32,194 nucleotides of DNA from a virus. Positions 15,723 to 25,900 of the stretch are shown one piece after another. The notes under the pieces were generated by a model. It made no database searches and was not told the DNA's origin. It worked only from the letters and a program-made list of their open reading frames with translations. Both the position numbers and the translations under genes were made by a program. Location of the stretch: IMG/VR virus record IMGVR_UViG_3300017781_000065, positions 1 through 32,194 of that record; one strand, written 5' to 3'. Within the stretch, counting starts at the first letter, position 1. Each line of letters opens with the position of its first letter.

Positions 15723-17288
15723 ATGGCTAATGGAAACATTACGGCTGGAGGTTTGTTGAATAGCACGCCTGCTTCACAGCAGACTACGCTAACTTCAAAC
15801 TATCTAGATCTAGCGTCTGCAGCTAACCAAGGCTGGGCGCAACAATACTTACCAGATCTAATGGAGAAGGAAGCTGAGGTATTCGGTAACAGAACAATCT
15901 CAGGATTTCTTTCTAAAATTGGGGCTGAAGAGTCTATGACGGCTGACCAAGTTGTTTGGTCTGAGCAAGGTAGACTACACCTTTCATACAAAGGTAATGT
16001 TCTTTCAGGACAATCTGCTGGTGGTAATGTAGTATCAGGTGGTATTATCGAGATCACTCACGATATCGATGGTAACGCTCAAACTACAAATCACGGTATT
16101 CGTGTAAACGATACAGTTGTTATTGCTAGTGCAGGAGGTGTATGTAAAGCTATCGTTACTGAGGCGGTGCGTTCGAACAACCAAATTGAGGTTGCTCCTT
16201 ACGGATTTGCATCTCTTAACGCTGCGAGTATTACTGAAGAAACTTCTCAAGCGTTAACTATCATGGTTTACGGTTCTGAGTTTAAGAAAGGTACTGCTTA
16301 CTCATTACACTCAGACATCTCTGCTGCTACTGCAACAGAAAACTCAAGAGGACATAATGAGCCACAGTTCAAGTCTTTCATGAACAAGCCGGTAATCCTT
16401 AAGGATTTCTACGAAGTATCAGGTTCTGACGCTTCTCGTATTGGTTGGGTTGAGGTTGCTTCTGAAGAGGGTCAATCAGGTTACTTATGGTACCTAAAGG
16501 CTGCTTCTGATACGCGTGCTCGTTTCAACGATTACTTAGAGATGGCTATGATTGAAGGTACTGTTGGCGGTGTCGCTGACTCTGGTGCTGTATCAGGTAT
16601 CGTTTCATCTGCAAGTTTAATTGACAACGCGTTTGATGACACTGACTCTGGCGTACGTTTTGGTACTCAAGGTTTATTTGATGCTATCGAGCAAAGAGGT
16701 AATATCACTGCTGGTTTAGCTCAAACAAACTCTGCAGGTTACAACTTACAAGAGTTTGATGATATCTTAGCTGAATTTGATAAGCAGGGTGCGATTGAAG
16801 AGAACATGATGTTCCTTAACCGTGGCACATCTCTTGCTATTGATGACATGCTTGCGGGTATGAACTCATACGGTAACGGTGGTACTTCTTACGGAGTATT
16901 TGAGAATGATGAGAACATGGCACTTAACCTAGGTTTCTCTGGGTTCCGTCGTGGATCTTACGACTTCTACAAGTCTGACTTCCGTTACTTGAATGATCTA
17001 TCTACTCGTGGAGGTATTAACGCTGCTAACGCTGCTGAAGCGATTCGCGGTGTTATCGTTCCAGCAGGTACATCTACTGTATATGATCAGCAGTTAGGTA
17101 AGAACCTTAAGCGTCCTTTCCTACACGTTCGTTACAGAGCTTCTCAAACTGACAATCGTAAGATGAAGACATGGACTACTGGTTCTGTTGGAGCTAGTAC
17201 TTCAGCGCTTGACGCTATGCAGCTTCACTTCTTATCTGAGCGTTGTTTGATTACTCAAGGAGCAAACAACTTCATGTTATTGAAGTAA
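15723..17288 (+). CDS. Major capsid protein
   Basis: The 521-residue protein follows portal and scaffold and is predicted to form the icosahedral shell with an HK97-like fold. Segments such as YLPDLMEKEAEVFGNRTISG (about 42-61) and QVVWSEQGRLHLSY (about 76-89) are ones I associate with major capsid proteins of crAss-like and marine Bacteroidota podoviruses. There are no membrane segments. Codon use differs from its neighbours: of 21 Arg codons I count 15 CGT, 1 CGC and 5 AGA, whereas the portal and tail genes mainly use AGA and AGG. That fits selection for very high expression. It is followed by a strong terminator hairpin, which isolates it as the end of a transcript. Confidence 0.88.
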   Translation: MANGNITAGGLLNSTPASQQTTLTSNYLDLASAANQGWAQQYLPDLMEKEAEVFGNRTISGFLSKIGAEESMTADQVVWSEQGRLHLSYKGNVLSGQSAGGNVVSGGIIEITHDIDGNAQTTNHGIRVNDTVVIASAGGVCKAIVTEAVRSNNQIEVAPYGFASLNAASITEETSQALTIMVYGSEFKKGTAYSLHSDISAATATENSRGHNEPQFKSFMNKPVILKDFYEVSGSDASRIGWVEVASEEGQSGYLWYLKAASDTRARFNDYLEMAMIEGTVGGVADSGAVSGIVSSASLIDNAFDDTDSGVRFGTQGLFDAIEQRGNITAGLAQTNSAGYNLQEFDDILAEFDKQGAIEENMMFLNRGTSLAIDDMLAGMNSYGNGGTSYGVFENDENMALNLGFSGFRRGSYDFYKSDFRYLNDLSTRGGINAANAAEAIRGVIVPAGTSTVYDQQLGKNLKRPFLHVRYRASQTDNRKMKTWTTGSVGASTSALDAMQLHFLSERCLITQGANNFMLLK

Positions 17289-17301
17289 ACTATATTTGAC
17301 G

Positions 17302-17332
17302 AAACTACCTCACCTTCGGGTGGGGTAGTTTT
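17302..17332 (+). terminator. UUCG-capped terminator after the capsid gene
   Basis: A 13-base arm (AAACTACCTCACC) pairs with GGTGGGGTAGTTT across a TTCG tetraloop, with a single G-U wobble. It starts 14 bases after the capsid stop. A short T run closes the 3' arm and AT-rich sequence follows. This is a convincing intrinsic terminator, or a stabilising 3' hairpin for the capsid mRNA. Confidence 0.85.
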
Positions 17333-17357
17333 ATATTAACTTTTATTATATTATATT

Positions 17358-18209
17358 ATGGCTAAAAAGAAAAAAGAAGAGGTTATAGAAGAACCTCTAG
17401 TAGAAGATACGGTTGTGGTTGAAGAATCTATTGAAAAATTCGAAGAACCAAAACCAGTATTCAATAGACCTGAGAATCCTAATGTTGATGGATGGGAGAT
17501 TAAAGATAGGATGTATTATCTAAAAGGTAAAAACAAACCTATATCTAGAGCTTTAAAAGCTTGTAACATCTACTGGTTTGACGAAGGCAAAGGTTATCAA
17601 CGTGAGTTAAAATACTGTACAAATCAGATAACTTCATTTGTTGATGAAATGAAAGGTGATCATAGATTATCTAGCATCATTTTTAGAAGCGGAGCTTTAT
17701 TTGTACCAAAAGAAGAAACAGTGTTGCAAAAGCTATTGTCTTTGTACCACCCTCATAGAGATCAAATTTACTACGAACATAAACCACAAGCTCTTGCTGA
17801 AGCTCAAATCGATAGATTAGAGATAGAGGCAGACGCTATTATAGCCGCTAGAGGATGTGCTATTGATTTAGCTGAGGCTATAGTTCGTACAGATGTAGGT
17901 TCTAAAGTAAATCAAATGAGCTCTAAAGAAATTAAGAGAGACTTACTTGTGTTTGCGAGAAAGCGTCCTATGTTATTCCTTTCATTGTTAAATGACGATA
18001 ACGTAGTGCTTAGGGATATGGGCATTAAAGCCACTGAAGCTGGCATTATAAGACTATCTTCCGACAATAGAACATTCATGTGGGGTTCTAATAAAAGAAA
18101 GTTATTTACAGTACCTTTCGATGAACATCCATATTCTGCTTTAGCCGCTTGGTTTAAGACAGACGAAGGAATGGAGATATATTCTCAAATTGAGAAAAGA
18201 TTAAATTAA
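17358..18209 (+). CDS. Probable head/neck virion protein, function unknown
   Basis: The 283-residue protein begins with a charged, probably disordered Lys/Glu/Val-rich tail (1-45). A compact domain follows, including GWEIKDRMYYLKGKNKPISR (about 46-65) and SSIIFRSGALFVPKEETVLQ. A helical half from about 145 contains EAQIDRLEIEADAIIAARG, a region around LLVFARKRPMLFLSLLND and a final segment ending EIYSQIEKRLN. It is flanked by two UUCG-capped hairpins, so its transcript is bounded on both sides. The position right after the capsid gene suggests a head accessory or head-completion protein. I cannot name the family. Confidence 0.55.
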   Translation: MAKKKKEEVIEEPLVEDTVVVEESIEKFEEPKPVFNRPENPNVDGWEIKDRMYYLKGKNKPISRALKACNIYWFDEGKGYQRELKYCTNQITSFVDEMKGDHRLSSIIFRSGALFVPKEETVLQKLLSLYHPHRDQIYYEHKPQALAEAQIDRLEIEADAIIAARGCAIDLAEAIVRTDVGSKVNQMSSKEIKRDLLVFARKRPMLFLSLLNDDNVVLRDMGIKATEAGIIRLSSDNRTFMWGSNKRKLFTVPFDEHPYSALAAWFKTDEGMEIYSQIEKRLN

Positions 18210-18217
18210 TAATCACT

Positions 18218-18255
18218 TAGTTGGGTGGCCACCCTTCGGGGTGGTCACTAAACTA
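18218..18255 (+). terminator. UUCG-capped intergenic hairpin without clear U tract
   Basis: GTGGCCACCC (18225-18234) pairs with GGGTGGTCAC (18239-18248) around a TTCG loop. A further five-base outer stem (TAGTT with AACTA) lies beyond a two-base internal mismatch. No T run follows on the plus strand, so it may be a weak terminator, an RNA processing site or a mRNA stabiliser instead of a strict intrinsic terminator. It ends 12 bases before the next ATG. Confidence 0.65.
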
Positions 18256-18267
18256 TAAAAACGAATT

Positions 18268-19002
18268 ATGGCAATAAGTGTAGATACAGTTTATCAAAGA
18301 GTTTTAACTCTTGCTAATAAAGAACAAAGAGGTTACATTACTCCACAGGAGTTTAACTTATTAGCCAACCAGGCTCAACAGCAAATTTTTGAGTCTTATT
18401 TCTATGCCCTAAACCAAAGGGATAGAATGGAAGAAGATAGAAAGCAGAACGTCGATGAAACAGATCTCGGTGAGCTTATATCCTTAAAAGCCGGCCCATT
18501 CATGAGCGTGGAGGTTGTTATCAATGGAGACACGTTCCCGGATACTGTAGCGGCTGGCGTTGAAAATCCAGAGGTATTTCAAACAGGTAGAGTGTTCTAC
18601 GGAGGTAACGTCTGTAAAAAGATAGACATTAGCGAGTCCGTGGGATTTAGAAACTCGGTTCGACACGCATATCCGTTAATGGGATTAGGACCTACATATC
18701 ACGATGCTTTAACCAGTAATGTAGATATTCAGGTATATGATAATTCTCCTACACCCGTAATAGCAGGCGTAACAGCGGAATGCTTTAGAAATCCTATTCA
18801 AGTTAACTGGGGATATGTAGTAGTTAACACCAAGGCTTTATACAATGCTAATACTTCCACAGATTTTGAATTACATAGGGCAGAGGAAGATACTCTTGTT
18901 AATCAAATACTTTATTTAGCTGGTATTGTTATAAACAAGATTGGATTAGCTCAAACAGCTGGAGCTAAAGACACAGCTGAGAAACAAATACAAAGCGCTT
19001 AA
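18268..19002 (+). CDS. Probable neck/ring virion protein
   Basis: The 244-residue protein starts with a helical segment TVYQRVLTLANKEQRGYITP followed by QEFNLLANQAQQQIFESYFY (about 8-46). I recognise this start from structural proteins downstream of the capsid gene in crAss-like and marine podoviruses. A mixed alpha/beta body follows and a C-terminal Ala/Gln helix ends the protein. No catalytic motif is seen. Position between the capsid and the large tail protein, and pairing with the gene 3 bases downstream, fit a head-tail connector or ring component. The specific role is inferred. Confidence 0.6.
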   Translation: MAISVDTVYQRVLTLANKEQRGYITPQEFNLLANQAQQQIFESYFYALNQRDRMEEDRKQNVDETDLGELISLKAGPFMSVEVVINGDTFPDTVAAGVENPEVFQTGRVFYGGNVCKKIDISESVGFRNSVRHAYPLMGLGPTYHDALTSNVDIQVYDNSPTPVIAGVTAECFRNPIQVNWGYVVVNTKALYNANTSTDFELHRAEEDTLVNQILYLAGIVINKIGLAQTAGAKDTAEKQIQSA

Positions 19003-19005
19003 CAA

Positions 19006-19989
19006 ATGGGTATATTAAAACCGTCAGCAGGATTATATTACGATAACTTAAGCCCAGATTACGGATCGTATCAAAGGTTAAGTCTACAAGAAATTATCGA
19101 GTCTTTTAATGCCACTTATGTTGGTAAAGGTAAGATATGTGAAGACGTTCTAATTAATGATGTAACTTTCCACGCTATACGAGGATTGCAAGAATTAAGT
19201 TACGATACGCTGCGTTCAGAAAAAGATTGGGAGCTAGTTGTGCCTTCGACATTAACTATAGTTCTACCTATAGATTATGTTAATTACGTAAAACTAGCTT
19301 GGAGCGATGGTGCTGGTATTGAGAGGATAATATACCCAGCACGTAATAGTTCTAATCCACTTGATATAACTACGCTGCCTTTAGCCGGTGGCGCAGATGG
19401 AAATGATCCAGTATGGTACGGAGACGGCTTTAATACAGGTGGTGCTACTGTAGACCTAACTACAGACGTTTCAGATGTATCTGACAATAATGCAGGTAAC
19501 TACTCTGATACGGTTTCAAAGTACCAAAGTCAAGTTCAGTCAGATCTTGGGGATATTGACGCAGATGAATTCGATGAAGAATTTGGGGAATTATTAGGTG
19601 GTAGATATGGTATCAACCCAGAGCAAGCACAAGCCAATGGAACTTACTTTATAGATGAAGATCAAGGTAAAATACACTTTAGTTCAAATCTATCTGGAAA
19701 AACATTGGTGTTAAAGTACCTTAGCGACGGTCTTGTAGATAGCGGTAGACCAGGCACTAGTATTGATCTTAGTATGTCTTACGTGCATAAGTTTGCAGAG
19801 GAGGCTATATATAGGCACATACTATACGGTTGCTTACTTGCTAGAAAGGATACTCAACCGTCGCTATTAGCGCAGTTAAAAAAAGAGAGATTCGCAGAAA
19901 CTAGAAAAGCAAAAATAAGGTTATCTAACCTTAAGTCAGAAGAACTAACTCAAGTACTTAGAGGAAACTCTAAACAAATTAAACATTAA
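19006..19989 (+). CDS. Probable tail/ring virion protein (stabilisation-type)
   Basis: The 327-residue protein has a helical start around SLQEIIESFNATYVGKGKI and DVTFHAIRGLQELSYDTLR (about 50-70). A beta-rich segment with PSTLTIVLPIDYVNYVKLAW (about 80-99) comes next, then an acidic linker. A later FIDEDQGKIHFSSNLSGKTL with LVLKYLSDG strand pair follows, and a C-terminal helical segment begins near KFAEEAIYRHILYGCLLARK. This layout is common in podoviral neck proteins encoded just upstream of the nozzle protein. It starts 3 bases after its upstream neighbour and ends 3 bases before the 9-kb gene, so the three are one translation unit. Confidence 0.6.
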   Translation: MGILKPSAGLYYDNLSPDYGSYQRLSLQEIIESFNATYVGKGKICEDVLINDVTFHAIRGLQELSYDTLRSEKDWELVVPSTLTIVLPIDYVNYVKLAWSDGAGIERIIYPARNSSNPLDITTLPLAGGADGNDPVWYGDGFNTGGATVDLTTDVSDVSDNNAGNYSDTVSKYQSQVQSDLGDIDADEFDEEFGELLGGRYGINPEQAQANGTYFIDEDQGKIHFSSNLSGKTLVLKYLSDGLVDSGRPGTSIDLSMSYVHKFAEEAIYRHILYGCLLARKDTQPSLLAQLKKERFAETRKAKIRLSNLKSEELTQVLRGNSKQIKH

Positions 19990-19992
19990 CGT

Positions 19993-22900
19993 ATGGGAGA
20001 GTTGAAGAGAGTATTCTCAAAGGCTGTAATGAACAAGGACATGGACGAGCGTCTTGTTCCTAATGGTCAATATAGAGATGCAAATAATATAGAAATAACT
20101 ACATCAGAAGGTTCTGAAGTTGGAACAGCTCAGACGCTATTCGGTAATACACAGAGAAATCAAGTGTTACAGAATTCGTCTAGTTTAGACAACGTTTTAG
20201 ATTGGACTACTACTGAAGCAACTATAGGAGGCTCAGCATACAATATGATGGGCCCTCATAATTTAGCGTCTGTAGTTGGTACTGTGGCAAACGTCAATAC
20301 TGACAAAATATATTATCTTGTATCTGGAGGAGATCTTAATAACGTAGGGAATATTACAAGTTACTTTGGAGCTACGGCTAATTTAGGAGTAACAAACAAT
20401 GTAGCAAAGGACTATATTCTCGAATATGATACAATTAACAACGTACATAGATATGTGTTTGTTGATATATTCAAAGTATACACGGATGTAGATGCGACTA
20501 CTTTTCCAGCTAATCTTGCGGAAGGTTCAACAGCATTTCATATCTCAGCTCAAGCTGGCCAATCAGGTGTCCCGCCTGGCATAAGAGTTGGTATGAGAAT
20601 AAGCGGTGTTGATTTAACACAACCGCAAGGCCAACAGCAAATTACCTCTAGCGGATTAGAAGTCTTAAGCATTGCATATGACACGTCTCTTGGTAACGAT
20701 GGCAATCCTATGAATATGTGGCAAGTAACGACTAATGAACCTCACGGTTTAGTTGATAATGCCATAGTTACATTTGATGCCGACAGAGTTTTAAAGTTCG
20801 ACAAAGAGAGACTTATTACAGGAATTAACATATTAGATGATTTCTTATTTTGGACTGACAATGTTACCGAGCCAAAGAAAATACACATAAAGAGATCTAT
20901 AGCTGGTACAGGTGGTTCTGCAGAACTAGACGCAGATAACTCTGAGCAAATATTTTTCGGAGACAACGATTACTTTCATACAAGATTAGTAAAAGATAAA
21001 GCACTTGTAGTAGATCCTAATAGTGCGAATTCTAGATATAGAGTAGCTACGAACTCAATCGGCAGCCCAGTATACACAACAGAAGAACACGTCACAGTAA
21101 TACGTAAGGCGCCAACTCAACCTCTTGATTTGGAGATGTATAGAACAGGTACCAATAGAGTTAATAGCGATGGTGTAGCGAATCCTACAACAGGTGTTAT
21201 CGCGGGTGGTACTTTGACTTGGGTTAACGAGTCGATAATCGATACTACTGTTGAGCTCTATACTTCTGAAAACACCATAAATGAAGTTTACTTTGCTAAC
21301 GACATACATCTTGAAGTTGGGGATATAGTACTAATATCTAATACTGAAGATATACTTAACACTGCAAACGAATCAGCATCTTATCTTATTAGAGCAAAGG
21401 TTATTGGTTCTCCAATTGGTCCAAATAGTGCGGACAATATTACCAACGGCGCGTTTGCGCTTGATATACTAAGTATAGACGCAAGCACTCCTTTAATATC
21501 TTATGATGAAGATAACCCAGACGGGTTTTATGATTTCTCAGAACCGGGTTGGGGACCTTGGTATGTTAGACTAGAAGACAAGAGAACTATGTTTGAAAAC
21601 CAATTCCCTAGGTTTTCGTATAGATACAAATACCAAGACGGAGAGTACTCTTCGTTTGCCCCTTGGTCTCAAATAGCCTTCCTGCCTGATTACTACGAAT
21701 ACTATCCTAAAAAGGGTTATAACTTAGGTATGGTAAATCAGTTGAGATCGTTAAAACTTAGATACTACCACCACGATGGGGATATCATGCCTCAAGATGT
21801 CGTGGAAATAGATATACTATATAAAGAAGCCGGTAAACCAAATGTGTACACTGTAAAAACATTAAAGGAGGAAACAACAGGAGATAACGGGTGGGTTTGG
21901 CCAAACACGTTGGTGAATGCATCACATAGAGGAACATTCACTATAGACACGGATATGATTCACGCGGTAGTGCCTTCCAATCAGATACTACGTCCATACG
22001 ATAATGTTCCGAGAAAGGCTTTAGCTCAAGAAGTGTCTGCGAATAGGCTTATATACGGTAATTACTTACAGAACTTTCATATTGCTAAAGAGCCTATTAT
22101 AAGAGTTGGATATGAGTCAACAAAACTGGGTGATAGTTACTACTTTGAATATGATAATTATGCATACCCGTCTGTTAAGACAATGCGTAAGTATCAAGTC
22201 GGTGTTGTGTTTAGCGACGGTTATGGTAGAGAAACACCCGTACTAACTCACGAGTCTTCTACGGTAACTGTGCTAAAAGACGCTTCAGACACTAGAAATA
22301 GATTAACGTGCCAGTTAGATCCTAAATTCTATACACATCCTAGTTGGGCTGAATATATGTCGTGGTACGTTAAGGAAACCTCAGTGGAATATTACACGAT
22401 GGCTATGGACCGCTGGTACGATGCTGCTGACGGAAATATATGGATTTCATTCCCATCATCTGATAGAAACAAATTAGATGATGAGACTTTTATTGTATTA
22501 AAGAAAGCACACGGAACCAACGTGGCTGTGAAAGAAAAAGCTAGATATAGAATATTAGCTATAGAAAATGAGGCTCCAGACTTTATAAAAACTGTAAAAA
22601 AGAACTTAGGAAGAATATATAATGGAGCGGCTGCTACAGGTCCAATAGGTCCTGATGGTTCTGGTTTTCCGTTCCAGGACTCTAGCTATGTAACAATTGA
22701 GGAAGGAGCTTTTGAAGCAACTTTTGGAGATCAGTTGCATGTTCTTCCACCAGACACAATCTATCTTAGATTTTATGGCGATATGCAAAGATCTGAAGAG
22801 TACGAAATATCAAGAGTAATAAAGGATTCCGCGGGTTTTTATAGATTAAACTTAGTGGGACGAATAGAAGAAGACGCGGATTTTCTTGCAACTGCTGATA

Positions 22901-25900
22901 CTTTTGAAACTGCTATAGATGGTATATCTATGGAGATTGTCGAGTGGGAGACTGAGAATAAACCAGAGTTTGATGGTAAGTTCTTTGTTAAAATCTTCAA
23001 GGATAAGGTGCTAGAAGAGTATGTACTAATGCCTGAAGAGCCTGAGTACGTGATAAACGAGACACAACAAATAGGCTATATAAACAACAACGGATTTACC
23101 GCAACCTCTAATTTTACTGGGCACTTAGGTTTTGAAACTTACCAACTTACGTATGGTGACTTTGATGATTATGATGGTATTTCAGCAGGTGCTCAAGGAG
23201 CTAACAACAGTACAGATGCAGTGGCTTCGACTACTCAAGCCCAAGCTTATAGTACTACTACGGCAGATGATGGAATCTATGGAATAAGAAATATAGCGGG
23301 TACTGCTTGGCACCCTACGGAACACTGGCACCATACGGCTCCTATTGGCATTGGTGGACAAGGTGGATATCTATATCAATTCGGTGCTCCAGGAACAAAC
23401 ACGGACGACGTAGATGGTAACTCATACCTTGCCTTAAACGATGCCCACAACCTTGACGCTCGTAAGTTTTGGCGGGGTCACGTTATGGAGCAACGAAGAT
23501 TCTTCATTGACGCGTGTACGGCATATACATATTGTAATGGCGGTGTTTATCCTTTCCCAGGAGTTAACAATTCTTACGGTGGAACCGTTGGCGCTATCTT
23601 TGACGATGGTGGTGGTGGTTCTCAACCAAATTTCGATTGGCCAAACGCTGGACTTGGAGCTCCAGGTCCAATTCCCTCAGATTTTGACTACGGATATGAC
23701 GGTGTGGGTGGTTATCCTTATGCTGCTAATACAATTGATGGTTACGGTCAACCTAGTAGAGGTATATGGCAACATCCAGATTATCAAGATATTTCGTTCA
23801 TAGATATATCTTGGTCAGGAATGGGTAACTCAAGTAACAGCTCGTTCAATATGTGGGCTGATGGTACTGGAGCTCAGGCTGATTTTGGCCCTGGATTTTG
23901 GGGTCAAAGCTCCCCCGATAGTAACGTAGCTGGTAATGGACTTGGCATAATCCACAGAATAGAAGACGTATTTATGTTCGCTGATGAGGCTAATCCATGG
24001 AGTAGTATCTCTGAGGCGGACGCGGCGGTAATCAACGCGGACTTTGCTAACGCGTGGAGTTTTATTCAGCAACTAGTTACAGTTGGTCAAAAGTTTAGAT
24101 TTAATAGAGATCCAGATAATGTTGTATACACCGTCGTTGCTCAACCGCATCCTACGCTAGATACGGCGAGTGGTACACAAAGTGGTTCTGGATGGGCTGA
24201 TGCAAATGTTTATCAAGAAGGTACTGGCCCTACAACAGGTGTGTGGGGTATACGAAACTATAGACCAGATAACGATCAAAATGCGGCGGGAGATTCCGGG
24301 ACTATTCCTCGAAGAGTTTATGAGACTGGTAATTTAAGACAAAGGTGGACTATAGCTGTTACCCCTAGAATAGGTAGTGTAAATGCTAAGTACAGCCCTA
24401 CAACGGGTACTGGTGGATATATACTTCAAAACAACGCTGGTAACACGGCTGGTGAAATAGTACCAGATCCAGATTATGATGGAGCATATGGAGATTTAAT
24501 TGTTGGTAATGATTCGTATCAGAGAGCCTTAAGACATGACTATACAGACTTTGATCAAATACAATTACTAGACGAATACTATAGCACGACAGCGGAGGAT
24601 ACGTTTACAGATAAGCCAGCTATATGGGAGACTGAACCTAAGGAAAGTGTTGAACTAGATATATACTATCAAGCTAGTGGACTCATACCGCTAAACATTA
24701 ACAACAATACTAACGAAGAGTATTTACCTATACAGCAAAATGGTTACGGCGGGACTAAATTCCGACTACTAGGATCTGATGGTAACTGGTACGAGCACGT
24801 AGTAACTGATTTTAATGATAGGACTATAACATTTGCTCCACCTATTGGTTTAGCTGAAACAGTAGCAGGCGTAAGTAACGGTGACACTATTGTGTTTACA
24901 AAGAGAGATAGTTACTCCGTAACTGGTCATATTGAGGAACTTACTCAATTTGGCATATTACAAAACGGTTCAACTACTATGACTCTTCACGATGGATCTA
25001 CATCAAACATAGCATCCCATCACATGGCTAATCAGAAGCATTGGTTAGATTGGAATAACTGTTGGTGCTTTGGTAATGGTGTAGAATCTGATAGAGTTAG
25101 AGACGACTTTAACGCAGCTCAAGTAGATAACGGCGTTAAAGCCTCTACTGTTTTAGCCGAACAGATAACTGAAGAAAGAAGAAAGCATGGCATTATTTGG
25201 TCTGGTATATATAACTCTACATCAGGTGTTAATGACTTAAATCAATTTATTGCAGCGGAGAAAATAACTAAAGATCTTAATCCAGTATATGGTAGTATTC
25301 AGAACTTATTAAATAGAGATACTAGATTAATCGTTTTTTGTGAAGATAAAATACTACGCGGTGTTACAAATAAAGACGCGTTATACAATGCGGATGGTAA
25401 TCCTCAGCTAATATCTAGTAATAGAGTTGTAGGCGATATGACTCCATATCTAGGGGATTTTGGTATATCTAAAAATCCAGAATCACTAGCTGTAACACCT
25501 AACAATGTTTACTTCTCTGATGTTATTAGAGGAAAGGTTTTAGCATTAGGTAATCAGGGAGATGGTTTACGAGTTATATCAGATGCTGGTATGAAAGATT
25601 ATTTTGGTGATACATTTGCTGATGATGTCTGGAGGAGTTTAGGTACATATGATGAGCGAAAGAAAGAATACAACTTAAGTATATATAAAAAATATAGCCC
25701 TAACTTTCCTAACGCTTACGAGCGAATAACGGTATCGTTTAGTGAGCTTTCTAAAGGTTGGATAAGTTTTAAGTCTTTTTATCCTCAGCAAGGCATAAGC
25801 TTGAATAATCAATATTATACTTTTAATAATGGGGGTTTATATCAACACCATATAAATACTACTAGAAATAATTTCTATGGAGTGCAAGGAACTTCAGATA

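Noticed and set aside
17291-17298. TATATTTG matching the Bacteroidota -7 promoter consensus TAnnTTTG
   Set aside because: No matching -33 element lies about 20 bases upstream, and it sits directly before a terminator hairpin, so chance in AT-rich DNA is more likely.
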